DNA of 64,000 nt, taken from contig NZ_JACVWU010000008.1 in NCBI RefSeq assembly GCF_014596915.1, forward strand, positions 62,001-126,000. The letters run 5' to 3'. The position numbers and the translations under genes are program-made. This document shows, one piece after another, positions 1-8,520 of this stretch (position 1 is the first letter of the stretch; each line of letters opens with the position of its first letter). This DNA is from Streptomyces sp. TRM68416. GTDB lineage: Bacteria; Actinomycetota; Actinomycetes; Streptomycetales; Streptomycetaceae. The notes under the pieces were generated by a model. The model saw only the letters and a program-made list of their open reading frames with translations. It searched no databases and was not told the DNA's origin.

Positions 1-1251
1 ACGGAGGTGGGAGCCGCACCCCGGGCACCCGCACCGGCCGTCCCGCCGGCAGCACCGGAACCGGCTGTCCCGCCGGGACCGGGGGAACCGGAAGGGCCCC
101 GTCGACCGGCGCGGCGCATCGTCCTGCTCGGCGGCGTTGCCGCGGCCTCGGCAGCCGTCTCCGCCATGGCGTTCTGGCCCAGGGACCGCAAGGAACCGGC
201 CAAGCGGCGCGACGAGGGGGCGGCGGCACCGAAGGAACCCACCGCGGGCCTCCTCAAGGGCGCGGTCCCCACCGTAGTGGCGGCTTTCAGCCCTGACGGC
301 AGGACCGTCGCCGCCGCCAGCTTCAGACGCGCGACGGACAAGAAGGACGAGGAGGACGCGGGTCCGGAGGCCATCGGTGACAGCGGCTGCATCCAGCTGT
401 GGGACGTGGCGACCCGCCGGCTCTCCACCCTGACCAAGGGCGGTTCGGACTTCCTGCCCAGGGCGCTGGCGTTCAGCCCCGACGGCAGGACGCTGGCGGT
501 CGGCAGCGCCGGTTCCGACAGCGTCACCTTGTGGAACATGGCCACCGGACGTGTCAAGGCCACCCTCGACCGTGACTGGGGCTACGGCTACGGCGACTGG
601 ACCCATACGACCTCGCTGGCGTTCAGTCCCGACGGCAGGACGCTCGTGGTGTGCGGCTCGAACCGCCACTTGGGGCCGGACCGCGGCTACCTCCGACTGT
701 GGGACCTGTCGGGCCCCCGGCCCGTGGGCACGGCCCGCAAGGGAGGGCAGGAAGATGTCTTCTACGGGGTGGCGTTCAGCCCTGACGGACGTTCCATCGC
801 CGCATGCGGCGACTCCGGAGTCCGCTTGTGGGAGCGTTCGAGCCGCCGCGGCACCGCCATCCGCGACCCCGCCTCCAGTGTGACCAACGCCGTGGCCTTC
901 AGCCCCGACGGCAGAACGCTGGCCAGCTGCGACGGCTTCTACGACAAGGACCGGACCGCCTTCGGCCGCGGCGGCATCAGCCTGTGGGACACCGCCACCG
1001 GGCGGGCCACCGCGCTCACTCAGGAGGTCGTGTACGACGTGGCATTCGGCCCCGACGGCAGACACCTCGCCAGTACCGGTGAGGAAGGGCTCAAGGTGTG
1101 GAACGTGGCCACCGGCCGCGCCTCGGTACTCGACGACCGCACGCGCTACTGGCTGGCGCTCAGTCCGGACGGCAGGACCCTGGCCACCTCTGAGGCAATG
1201 GCACCCAACAGCGAGAGAACCACCGACATCGAGCTCTGGAAGCTCCCGTAA
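1..1251 (+). CDS. WD40-repeat protein, C-terminal part (5' end outside window)
   Basis: The frame is already open at base 1; the first in-window start (GTG at 7) has no spaced ribosome site, so the true start lies upstream. A Pro/Ala-rich stretch is followed by one membrane segment at about residues 37-57 (counted from 7) and then seven AFSPDGRT-type WD40 signatures at about residues 91, 154, 204, 254, 296, 345 and 383, enough for one seven-bladed propeller on the far side of the membrane. In actinobacteria this Pro-rich/TM/propeller layout is typical of the extracellular half of Ser/Thr protein kinases, so a kinase domain upstream is likely but unseen. The propeller would be a ligand or protein docking surface. 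Confidence 0.85.
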   Translation, partial: TEVGAAPRAPAPAVPPAAPEPAVPPGPGEPEGPRRPARRIVLLGGVAAASAAVSAMAFWPRDRKEPAKRRDEGAAAPKEPTAGLLKGAVPTVVAAFSPDGRTVAAASFRRATDKKDEEDAGPEAIGDSGCIQLWDVATRRLSTLTKGGSDFLPRALAFSPDGRTLAVGSAGSDSVTLWNMATGRVKATLDRDWGYGYGDWTHTTSLAFSPDGRTLVVCGSNRHLGPDRGYLRLWDLSGPRPVGTARKGGQEDVFYGVAFSPDGRSIAACGDSGVRLWERSSRRGTAIRDPASSVTNAVAFSPDGRTLASCDGFYDKDRTAFGRGGISLWDTATGRATALTQEVVYDVAFGPDGRHLASTGEEGLKVWNVATGRASVLDDRTRYWLALSPDGRTLATSEAMAPNSERTTDIELWKLP

Positions 1252-1260
1252 CGGCCGCGT

Positions 1261-2616
1261 CTACAGCCGCGCCCCCTTCAGTGCCATGTGCAGCAGCAGC
1301 CGGTCCTCGCCGTCGTCCAGGTCGAGGCCGGTGAGCTGCTCGACGCGGGAGAGGCGGTAGTAGAGGGTCTGGCGGTGGATGCCGAGTTCGGCGGCGGTGC
1401 GGGCGGCCTGGCCGGCGCAGTCGAGGTAGGTCTCGGCGGTGCGGGCGAGTTCGCGGTGGGCGGGGGAGAGGAGCGGGGCCACCACCGGGTCGTGGGCGGC
1501 CTTCGGGGGGAGGGCCGTCAGCAGGCGGTACGGGCCGATGCGGGCCCACTCCGCGACGGGACCGAACCGGGGCTCCGCGAGGGCCGCGCGCGCCGCCGCC
1601 GACGCCTCCTGCCAGGCCGCCCCCAGCTCCGCGAGGCCGGTCCGCGCCACGGCGATGCCCGCAGCCACCTCCACCGGGCCGGTCCGCGCCGCCGCGATGC
1701 CCGCCGCCGGCTCCGCCGGGCCGGTTCGCCCCGCCGTGATGCCCGCCGCCGGCTCCGCCGGGCCGGTTCGCCCCGCCGCGGTGCCCGCCGCTGGCTCCAC
1801 CCGGCCGGTTCGCCCCGACGCGGTGCCCGCCCCGCTGTCCCGGGCCGCCCGCTCCAGCAGCCGGCCCGCCGCGGTCGTCGCTGGGGTCAGGGAGTCCGCC
1901 GAGCGCAGCCGCAGCAGCAGGGCCAGGCACTGGGTCGTCGTCCCCCACGGCACCGTGCACAGGGCGGTCGCGTGCGGCACCGTACGGACCGAGGGCGCGT
2001 CGTCCGGGTCCGCCGACGGCCAGGGGGCCACGCACACCACCGTGTGCAGGGAGTCGGCGCGCGGGCCGAGGGCGGTACGCAGCTCGGCGACGGCCATGTC
2101 CCGCTGCCAGTCCCGCTCGGCGGTGAGCACGGCCCGCAGCTCCCGGGTCAGGTCGGCGCCGTGCTGTGCCTCGTCCGCGAGCAGCGCGCCGATCCGCGCG
2201 GTGACGTCCATGGCGGCGGCCAGCTGGCGGTCGGTGGGGCCCGGATCGTCGTCCAGGAGCCAGACGTAGCCGAGGACGACACCCCGATGGCGTACCGGCA
2301 GGCAGATGCGGCCGCGGTAGACCCCGGCCGTCGGGGTGGGCGGGATGCGGACGGGACCGGTCGCGCGGGTGATGCCGAAGCCCTCGAACCAGGTACGCAC
2401 GGCGGCGGTGGAGCGGCGGGTCAGGATCGACCGGGTGCGCACGGGGTCCAGCGCCGACGCGTCCAGCTCGCCCTCGCTGTCGTACGCGCCGAAGGCGATC
2501 AGCTCGAAGTCCCGGCTCTCCAGCGTGGCCGGTGCGCCCAGCAGCTCCGAGATCTCGTCGACCAGCTCCTGGTAGTCACCCTTGTATTCCGGCGTCACAC
2601 GGGCATTCTCCCTCAT
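1261..2616 (-). CDS. PucR-family transcriptional regulator of proline catabolism
   Basis: About 451 residues. The C-terminal 60 residues are the PucR HTH_30 domain (motif [20 protein letters not shown]), preceded by a GAF-like region with the segment [18 protein letters not shown] chose the ATG at 2616 because GAGGAG lies eight bases upstream; an ATG seven codons earlier sits inside the 2630-2645 palindrome. The gene diverges from proline dehydrogenase, and PucR proteins in this position are known or annotated as regulators of proline use; whether it activates or represses cannot be read from sequence. The middle holds five 14-residue repeats (pattern [14 protein letters not shown]) between GAF-like and HTH parts, probably a flexible linker. 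Confidence 0.88.
   Translation of the reverse strand: MRENARVTPEYKGDYQELVDEISELLGAPATLESRDFELIAFGAYDSEGELDASALDPVRTRSILTRRSTAAVRTWFEGFGITRATGPVRIPPTPTAGVYRGRICLPVRHRGVVLGYVWLLDDDPGPTDRQLAAAMDVTARIGALLADEAQHGADLTRELRAVLTAERDWQRDMAVAELRTALGPRADSLHTVVCVAPWPSADPDDAPSVRTVPHATALCTVPWGTTTQCLALLLRLRSADSLTPATTAAGRLLERAARDSGAGTASGRTGRVEPAAGTAAGRTGPAEPAAGITAGRTGPAEPAAGIAAARTGPVEVAAGIAVARTGLAELGAAWQEASAAARAALAEPRFGPVAEWARIGPYRLLTALPPKAAHDPVVAPLLSPAHRELARTAETYLDCAGQAARTAAELGIHRQTLYYRLSRVEQLTGLDLDDGEDRLLLHMALKGARL
1620..1831 (-). repeat. Coding minisatellite, five 42-bp units in the PucR gene
   Basis: Five tandem in-frame units of 42 bp encode variants of [14 protein letters not shown]. The two middle copies are nearly identical and the outer ones have drifted. 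The period is a multiple of three, so copy-number change would keep the frame. Confidence 0.85.
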
Positions 2617-2629
2617 TTCCCCAGGCTCC

Positions 2630-2645
2630 TCATACATCTGTATGA
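2630..2645. promoter_or_regulatory. 16-bp palindrome in the PucR / proline dehydrogenase divergent region
   Basis: Perfect inverted repeat TCATACA-TC-TGTATGA, AT-rich in a GC-rich genome, located 14 bases upstream of the chosen PucR start and 135 bases upstream of the proline dehydrogenase start. It is a good candidate operator for the PucR protein (autoregulation and control of the catabolic genes). Function is inferred from position and symmetry. Confidence 0.55.
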
Positions 2646-2779
2646 GATCTGCGGCACGGATGCGTGACAGCTGTCGATGGCCGACGATCGGAGGGATCCT
2701 TAAGTTTCACGGTGGTTCTCCGTGCCGTACCCGAGTTGTCGGTCAGCGGCCTGTTTCTGATGGTTTGTGGAGGTGCCCC

Positions 2780-3706
2780 GTGCTGGGTCCCGTGATTCTC
2801 GCCGCGTCGCGCAGCGACCGGATGCGACGTCTGGTCTCGGCGGCCCCGGTCACCAAGCAGGTCGTCGACCGCTTCATCCCGGGCGAGACCGTGGACGAGA
2901 TCGTCCCGATCATCGAGGAGCTCACCGGCAACGGCCTGGAGCTGACCATGGACGTGGTCGGCGAGGACATCACCACGCCCGAACAGGCCACCGCCGCCCG
3001 GGACGCCTACCTGGAGCTGATCGAGCGCATCAAACCGCTCGGCCTCGGCGAGAAGGTCGAGATGTCCGTCAAGCTGTCGATGTTCGGCCAGGCCCTCCCG
3101 GGGGGCCACGAACTCGCCCTCGCCAACGTCCGCCCGGTCGTCGAGGCCGCCGCCGCCATCGGCACCACGGTCACCCTCGACGCGGAGGACCACACCACCC
3201 TCGACTCGATGTTCGCCATCCACGACGAGCTGCGGAAGGGCTTCCCGCAGACCGGCTGCGTCATCCAGGCCTACCTCTTCCGCACCGAGGCCGACGCCCG
3301 CCGCCTCGCCGCGAACGGCAGCCGCGTACGCATCGTCAAGGGCGCCTACAAGGAGCCCGCCGAGGTCGCCTTCCAGCAGAAGTCCGAGATCGACAAGGCC
3401 TACGTCCGCATCCTGCGGATCCTGATGGACGGCGCGGGGTACCCGATGATCGGGTCCCACGACCCGCGTCTGATCTCCATCGCCCAGGAACTCGCCCGGC
3501 GCGCCGGGCGCAAGCTCGACGAGTACGAGTTCCAGATGCTCTACGGCATCCGCGGCGAGGAACACCTGCGGCTCGCCGCCGAGGGCCACCGCATGCGCGT
3601 CTACACCGCCTACGGCACCGACTGGTACGGCTACTTCATGCGCCGCCTCGCGGAGAAGCCGGCGAACCTGCGCTTCTTCCTCCGTTCGATGATCAGCAAG
3701 GGCTGA
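2780..3706 (+). CDS. Proline dehydrogenase
   Basis: 308 residues, the size of stand-alone bacterial PRODH. It oxidises proline to 1-pyrroline-5-carboxylate using FAD, passing electrons to the membrane quinone pool. Conserved PRODH TIM-barrel features include VTLDAEDHT, the segment RIVKGAYKEP and the C-terminal YGTDWYGYFMRRLAEKP with the paired Arg residues that bind substrate carboxylate. The start is GTG at 2780 with GGAGG six bases upstream; longer forms of the frame reach into the intergenic region and are unlikely. It is followed 39 bases later by the P5C dehydrogenase gene, so the two probably form a catabolic operon under the divergent PucR regulator. Confidence 0.95.
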   Translation: MLGPVILAASRSDRMRRLVSAAPVTKQVVDRFIPGETVDEIVPIIEELTGNGLELTMDVVGEDITTPEQATAARDAYLELIERIKPLGLGEKVEMSVKLSMFGQALPGGHELALANVRPVVEAAAAIGTTVTLDAEDHTTLDSMFAIHDELRKGFPQTGCVIQAYLFRTEADARRLAANGSRVRIVKGAYKEPAEVAFQQKSEIDKAYVRILRILMDGAGYPMIGSHDPRLISIAQELARRAGRKLDEYEFQMLYGIRGEEHLRLAAEGHRMRVYTAYGTDWYGYFMRRLAEKPANLRFFLRSMISKG

Positions 3707-3745
3707 GCCCGCCACACCCGCTCACGTACAAGGAGTTCGGATCTC

Positions 3746-5377
3746 ATGGACGCTGTGACCCAGGTCCCCACCCCCGTCAACGAGCCGGTGCACGGCTACG
3801 CCCCCGGCTCGCCCGAGCGCGCCCGGCTGGAGGCCAAGCTGAAGGAGCTGGCCGACAACCCGATCGACCTGCCCTGCACCATCGGCGGCGAGCGGCGGAT
3901 GGGCGGCGGCGAGGCCTTCAAGGTCGTCCAGCCGCACAACCACCAGGCCGTGCTCGGCACCTACCGCAACGCCACCCAGCAGGACGCGCAGGACGCCATC
4001 GACGCGGCCCTCGCCGCCGCCCCGGCCTGGCGCGCGATGTCCTTCGACGACCGCGCGGCGATCATCCTGCGCGCCGCCGAGCTGCTGGCCGGACCGTGGC
4101 GCGAGACGCTGGCCGCCTCCACCATGCTGGGCCAGTCCAAGACCGCGCAGCAGGCCGAGATCGACACCCCGTGCGAACTGGTGGACTTCTGGCGCTTCAA
4201 CGTCGCCTACGCCCGCCAGATCCTGGCCGAGCAGCCCCCGGCCAACTCCCCGGGCGTGTGGAACCGTCTCGACCACCGCCCGCTGGAGGGCTTCGTCTAC
4301 GCGATCACGCCGTTCAACTTCACGGCCATCGCGGGCAACCTGCCCACCGCGCCCGCCCTCATGGGCAACGTGGTGGTGTGGAAGCCGTCCCCGACCCAGA
4401 CCCACGCCGCCGTGCTGCTGATGCAGTTGCTGGAGGAGGCCGGGCTGCCCAAGGGCGTCATCAACCTCGTCACCGGCGACGGCATCGAGGTCTCCAAGGT
4501 CGCCCTGGAGCACCGGGACCTCGCGGGCATCCACTTCACCGGCTCGACCAAGACCTTCCAGTACCTGTGGAAGACGGTCGGCGCCAACATCGAGAAGTAC
4601 CGCTCCTACCCGCGTCTGGTCGGCGAGACCGGCGGCAAGGACTTCGTGGTCGCCCACCCGTCGGCCGACCGCGCGGTGCTCAAGACCGCCCTGACCCGCG
4701 GCGCCTTCGAGTACCAGGGCCAGAAGTGCTCCGCGACCTCGCGCGCCTACATCCCGGCGTCCATCTGGAACTCCGGCTTCAAGGAGGAGTTCGCCGCCGA
4801 GGTCGACTACCTGACCATGGGCGACGTCACCGACCTGTCGAACTTCATCGGCGCGGTCATCGACGAGCGCGCGTTCGCCAAGAACAAGGCCGCCATCGAG
4901 CGCGCCAAGCAGGACCCGACCTGCACGATCGTCGCGGGCGGCTCCTACGACGACTCGGTCGGCTACTTCGTCCGCCCGACGGTCGTCGAGTGCACGGACC
5001 CGGAGAACGAGGTCTTCACCACCGAGTACTTCGGCCCGTTCCTCGCCGTGTACGTCTACGAGGACGAGAAGTACGACGAGATGCTGACCCAGATGGAGTC
5101 GGTGTCCGACTACGCCCTGACCGGCTCGGTCATCGCCGGTGACCGCGCGGCGGCGGCGTACACGATGGAGAAGCTGCGCTACGCGGCCGGCAACTTCTAC
5201 ATCAACGACAAGTCGACCGGTGCCGTCGTCGGCCAGCAGCCCTTCGGCGGCGGCCGGGCCTCCGGCACCAACGACAAGGCCGGCGCCCCGCAGAACCTGA
5301 TGCGCTGGACCCTGACCCGCGCCATCAAGGAGACGCTGGTCGCCCCGACCGACTACGCGTACCCGCACATGGGCTGA
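3746..5377 (+). CDS. pruA: 1-pyrroline-5-carboxylate dehydrogenase
   Basis: 543 residues, the normal length of the monofunctional enzyme. It oxidises glutamate semialdehyde/P5C to glutamate with NAD+, the second step of proline catabolism. Aldehyde dehydrogenase hallmarks are clear: the Rossmann loop FTGSTKTFQ, the general-base glutamate in VGETGGKDFV and the catalytic cysteine in YQGQKCSATSR. AAGGAG stands ten bases before the ATG. The stop is followed by a very strong terminator at 5401-5439, which ends the proline operon. Confidence 0.97.
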   Translation: MDAVTQVPTPVNEPVHGYAPGSPERARLEAKLKELADNPIDLPCTIGGERRMGGGEAFKVVQPHNHQAVLGTYRNATQQDAQDAIDAALAAAPAWRAMSFDDRAAIILRAAELLAGPWRETLAASTMLGQSKTAQQAEIDTPCELVDFWRFNVAYARQILAEQPPANSPGVWNRLDHRPLEGFVYAITPFNFTAIAGNLPTAPALMGNVVVWKPSPTQTHAAVLLMQLLEEAGLPKGVINLVTGDGIEVSKVALEHRDLAGIHFTGSTKTFQYLWKTVGANIEKYRSYPRLVGETGGKDFVVAHPSADRAVLKTALTRGAFEYQGQKCSATSRAYIPASIWNSGFKEEFAAEVDYLTMGDVTDLSNFIGAVIDERAFAKNKAAIERAKQDPTCTIVAGGSYDDSVGYFVRPTVVECTDPENEVFTTEYFGPFLAVYVYEDEKYDEMLTQMESVSDYALTGSVIAGDRAAAAYTMEKLRYAAGNFYINDKSTGAVVGQQPFGGGRASGTNDKAGAPQNLMRWTLTRAIKETLVAPTDYAYPHMG

Positions 5378-5400
5378 GCCCCGCACGGCACCCCTGAACC

Positions 5401-5439
5401 CCGCCCCCGCTCCGGATCCCCCCTCCGGAGCGGGGGCGG
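5401..5439. terminator. Bidirectional intrinsic terminator
   Basis: Perfect 16-bp arms (CCGCCCCCGCTCCGGA and its complement) separated by a 7-base loop, between the convergent pruA and the small gene ending at 5457. There is no long T tract, as is common for Streptomyces terminators. Confidence 0.85.
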
Positions 5440-5456
5440 CGTCATGCCCGCGGACG

Positions 5457-5663
5457 TCAGCCCGGCATCTCCGTCCGCTCCCACCACTCGTAGACCGGCA
5501 CCCGGCCCTGGGGCGTGTCCGCCTGGCGCGAGGTCGGCCTGAAGTGCTCGTAGCCGTTACGGAGCTCGATCTTGACGTCCGGGCCGGGGGTCGGCGGCGG
5601 GACGATGCGCTCGGGCAGGTCGTCCGGTCCGCCTTCCAGCAGGACTCGCTCTGACTGGTTCAT
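5457..5663 (-). CDS. Small DUF5988-like protein
   Basis: 68 residues, cytosolic, acidic. The N-terminal segment VLLEGGPDDLPERIV followed by VKIELRNGYEHFRPT resembles the DUF5988 family of short Streptomyces proteins of unknown function; this assignment is from memory of the family pattern. The C-terminus ends in the aromatic motif VYEWWERTE. It is a single gene convergent with pruA. No partner gene explains its role. Confidence 0.72.
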   Translation of the reverse strand: MNQSERVLLEGGPDDLPERIVPPPTPGPDVKIELRNGYEHFRPTSRQADTPQGRVPVYEWWERTEMPG

Positions 5664-5817
5664 GACCTCACCTCTCCCTCATCACCACCGTATTCCGACG
5701 GGACGTATCAGTCGTGGGGACGAACGGCCCTGCCCGGACGCCGGGGGCGGGGCCGTTCCCGCGACGGCGCCGAAAAGTCGGTGACGCCCGCGCCGGGCAT
5801 CCGTCGATACTGGCCTC

Positions 5818-6366
5818 ATGACCACCCCCTGCCAGCTCCGCACCGCACACACCGCCGACCTCACCCGAGCCGAACTCGACGCCGTACGCGACCTGTTGGT
5901 CGACGCCTTCGACGGCGACTTCAGCGACGAGGACTGGGAGCACGGTCTCGGCGGCGTGCATGCCCTCGTCCACGACGACGCGGGGCGGCTCCTCGCGCAC
6001 GGATCGGTGGTCATGCGCCGGGTCCGGCATCACGGGCGCTGGTTGCGTGTCGGATACGTCGAGGCCGTCGGCGTCCGGGCCGATGTGCGCCGTAGTGGAC
6101 TCGGCGGGCGGGTCATGGCCGAGTTGGAGCGGGTGATCGACCGGGCCTACGACGCGGGGATGCTCTCCGCAAGCGACGAGGGGGCCGCGCTGTATGCCGC
6201 CCGGGGGTGGGAGGTGTGGCCCGGGCGCATCTGCGGGCTCGGGCCGGACGGGGTCGTCCATCTGCCGGACGAGGAGGGGAGTACCTTCGTCCGTCCCGCC
6301 CTCGCCGGTTCGCTCGACCCCGCCCATGAGCTGCTCTTCGACTGGCGTGACGGGGACGTGCTGTAA
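5818..6366 (+). CDS. AAC(2')-family aminoglycoside 2'-N-acetyltransferase-like GNAT
   Basis: 182 residues, the size of the mycobacterial chromosomal AAC(2') enzymes. It matches that family along its whole length: DWEHGLGGVHALV near residue 39, GYVEAVGVRADVRRSGLG (acetyl-CoA pyrophosphate loop) at about 80-97, LYAARGWEVW and the C-terminal LLFDWRDGDVL. Family members acetylate the 2'-amino group of aminoglycosides using acetyl-CoA, but in mycobacteria the housekeeping role is debated. The start ATG at 5818 gives the family N-terminus; no good ribosome site precedes it, so it may be leaderless. Resistance is a family-based prediction, not shown by sequence. Confidence 0.85.
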   Translation: MTTPCQLRTAHTADLTRAELDAVRDLLVDAFDGDFSDEDWEHGLGGVHALVHDDAGRLLAHGSVVMRRVRHHGRWLRVGYVEAVGVRADVRRSGLGGRVMAELERVIDRAYDAGMLSASDEGAALYAARGWEVWPGRICGLGPDGVVHLPDEEGSTFVRPALAGSLDPAHELLFDWRDGDVL

Positions 6367-6618
6367 AGGGCGGGAAAACGCAGGTCAGCGCGGTGTGACC
6401 CACTCCACCGTCTCAGATAGTAGGAAGTCCGAGTAATTGTGGAGACAGACAGGCCGTCCTCCCTTAGCTTTGTAGAAGCCGAACGTCTCGCTCGATCAAG
6501 CGAATGGCGGTCGTGAGCCGGGCCCCGTGCAGGCAACCCCTGCGGCACCGCTCCCCGCCCCAACCGGCGTCTCGTAACCCCCCGTTGCGCTCCAGGAATT
6601 CGAAGGAGTCGATTCCCC

Positions 6619-6762
6619 ATGGCCGAGACGACCGCCCGCCGCCGAGTCCGTCACCTCTCCCGCACGAGCGAGTCCGACCGCAAGAACGCCGCCGCAGCCC
6701 TCCAACGCGCCCTCGACCGCAGGGACAACGGCGGGGTGACCGGCCACCAGCCGGCCGCCTGA
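6619..6762 (+). CDS. Short basic conserved-type protein (47 aa)
   Basis: Begins MAETTARRRVRHLSRTSES and ends VTGHQPAA. It has a good AAGGAG ten bases before ATG, and a terminator hairpin follows at 6790-6810. The N-terminal half is highly basic and the middle (NAAAALQRALDRRDN) would form a helix. The 250 bases upstream (6367-6618) hold no other gene and form a long leader. I do not recognise a domain; single-gene transcription and the ribosome site argue that it is real. Confidence 0.65.
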   Translation: MAETTARRRVRHLSRTSESDRKNAAAALQRALDRRDNGGVTGHQPAA

Positions 6763-6789
6763 CCCCGAGCACCGCCCACCAGCCGGGAG

Positions 6790-6810
6790 CCGCACCCGCT
6801 CGGGGTGCGG
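6790..6810 (+). terminator. Short hairpin after the 47-aa gene
   Basis: CCGCACCC pairs with GGGTGCGG around a 5-base loop between convergent genes. It probably serves both strands. Confidence 0.55.
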
Positions 6811-6817
6811 CGCGGGA

Positions 6818-8377
6818 TCACGCCCCGCGCCGCACCTCGAAATGGTCGATGCGCTCCCCGGACTGGGCCAGCGCCGACACCTTCAGTCGCGGCCGCGTCC
6901 CGCTCACCGCCTCCACCGACAGCAGTGAGAAGCCCCGGTAGCGCACGCGCGACCACTCCACGGTCTCCGCGTCCGACTGCCGGGACCGCGTCCACCGGAA
7001 GGTCTCGACCGACTCCCGCTCACGCACATGACCCTCGTAGCTCTCCGCCACGCCCGCCGGGAAGCCGTACAGATCCTTCCCGCCGCCGCCCGCGGTGACG
7101 TAGACGGTCCCGTCCCGCGTCGGATCGGTCGACCCGCCGACCGGTACCCGCCGGCCCACCTCGCCGCCCCGGACGGCGTCGGTCCGCTCGTAGACGTGGT
7201 TGTGCCCGTTGATCACCAGGTCCACCCGGTGCTTCTCGAACAGCGGCACCCATGCGTCGCGCACTCCGCCGTCGGAGGCGTGGGACGAGGTCGAGTACGC
7301 GCAGTGGTGGAAGAAGACGACGACGAAGTCCACCGCCGGGTCGGCGCGCAGCGACGCCAGCCGCTTGTCCAGCCACGCCGTCTGCCTCCCGCCCGTGCAG
7401 CCGAAGTTGGCGGGGATCTCGTACGAGACGTCGTTCGCGTCCAGCGCGACGAAGCCGACGTTGCCGTACACGAAGGAGTACACGCCCGGTGCCGTACGCG
7501 GGTCGAAGCCGCTGTCCGGGAGGGACCAGCGGGCCAGCTGGCCACCGTAGCCCTCGGGCGAGTACCAGGCCTCCATGTCGTGGTTGCCGGTCGTCACCAT
7601 CCACGGCACCGACCGGGCGACCTCCTCGTTCTGCTTCAGGAACAGGTCCCAGAAGCCGGGGTCGTAGCCGTCCGACTCCAGGCCCCGGCCCTTCGCGTTG
7701 GCGTAGCAGATGTCGCCCGCGTGCAGGTGGAAGGCCGGGTTCTGGCGCAGCAGGACGTCGTCGTTGGCCGCCGCCGCCCTGCTCACGCCCTGGTCGCCGA
7801 AGGCGGTGAAGACGAACCGCTCCGGCCGGGCCGGGGCCGTGCGGAACGAGGCGATCGTCGGGCGGTGTTCGGCTGCGGCCGGATCGAAGCCCTCGTGGCC
7901 GACGCCGTAGTAGTACGTCGTGCCGGGCAGGAGGTCGTCCAGCGCCGCGTGCACGTAGTACTGGTCGAGGGCCGGGCGCACGCCCTCGACCCCGGGGGTG
8001 TGCAGCGCCCGCACCTCGGCGGCGATCCGGCGGCCCAGCTCGTCGGGGCGGGTGCCGATCCTGACGTACGGCCCGCGCACCGCGGCCGGGACCTGCCACG
8101 AGACCCGCATCTGTGTCCTCGGGTCGGCGCCGAAGGCGAGATGGCGGCCGAAGGGGACGACGGCGGAGCCGGGGGCGCGTGCAGTCGTGGCCGTGGCCGT
8201 CGCGGTCGTCGTGGTCGTCCTCGCGTCCGAGCAGCCCGTCAGCAGTCCGCCCGCCACCGCGCCCGCCGTCACCAGCGTGCGACGCCGGACCCGCTTGGCG
8301 CGCAGGTACTCGTACTGCTCGGCCATGCTCATACGGCGCGCGAGCCGCTCGGGGATGCCGACGTCGGGAAGGTCCAT
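6818..8377 (-). CDS. Exported purple acid phosphatase-like metallophosphoesterase
   Basis: 519 residues from the ATG at 8377. The N-terminus carries a twin-arginine signal (KRVRRRTLVTAG) running into a lipobox-like LLTGC, so a Tat-exported lipoprotein is likely. A Thr-rich spacer and a fibronectin-like N-terminal domain precede the catalytic domain with all five metal motifs: FGDQG, AGDICY, TGNHDM, FFHHC and INGHNHVYERT. These match purple acid phosphatases, binuclear metal enzymes releasing phosphate from organic esters outside the cell. A longer frame up to 8491 exists, but it would bury the Tat signal. It diverges from leuB with 143 bases between starts. Confidence 0.9.
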   Translation of the reverse strand: MDLPDVGIPERLARRMSMAEQYEYLRAKRVRRRTLVTAGAVAGGLLTGCSDARTTTTTATATATTARAPGSAVVPFGRHLAFGADPRTQMRVSWQVPAAVRGPYVRIGTRPDELGRRIAAEVRALHTPGVEGVRPALDQYYVHAALDDLLPGTTYYYGVGHEGFDPAAAEHRPTIASFRTAPARPERFVFTAFGDQGVSRAAAANDDVLLRQNPAFHLHAGDICYANAKGRGLESDGYDPGFWDLFLKQNEEVARSVPWMVTTGNHDMEAWYSPEGYGGQLARWSLPDSGFDPRTAPGVYSFVYGNVGFVALDANDVSYEIPANFGCTGGRQTAWLDKRLASLRADPAVDFVVVFFHHCAYSTSSHASDGGVRDAWVPLFEKHRVDLVINGHNHVYERTDAVRGGEVGRRVPVGGSTDPTRDGTVYVTAGGGGKDLYGFPAGVAESYEGHVRERESVETFRWTRSRQSDAETVEWSRVRYRGFSLLSVEAVSGTRPRLKVSALAQSGERIDHFEVRRGA

Positions 8378-8520
8378 GCCGGTGAAGTTCCCAGCGCACG
8401 TCAACACCCGTCGCACATACGGGTGAACGCCGGTCGACGGGCCGGTGCCCGACGGCCGCCGCTTGTCCGTATCGCGGACAGCGCATGTCATCCCATGGGA
8501 CGAGGAGTAGGGTGCCCGAC

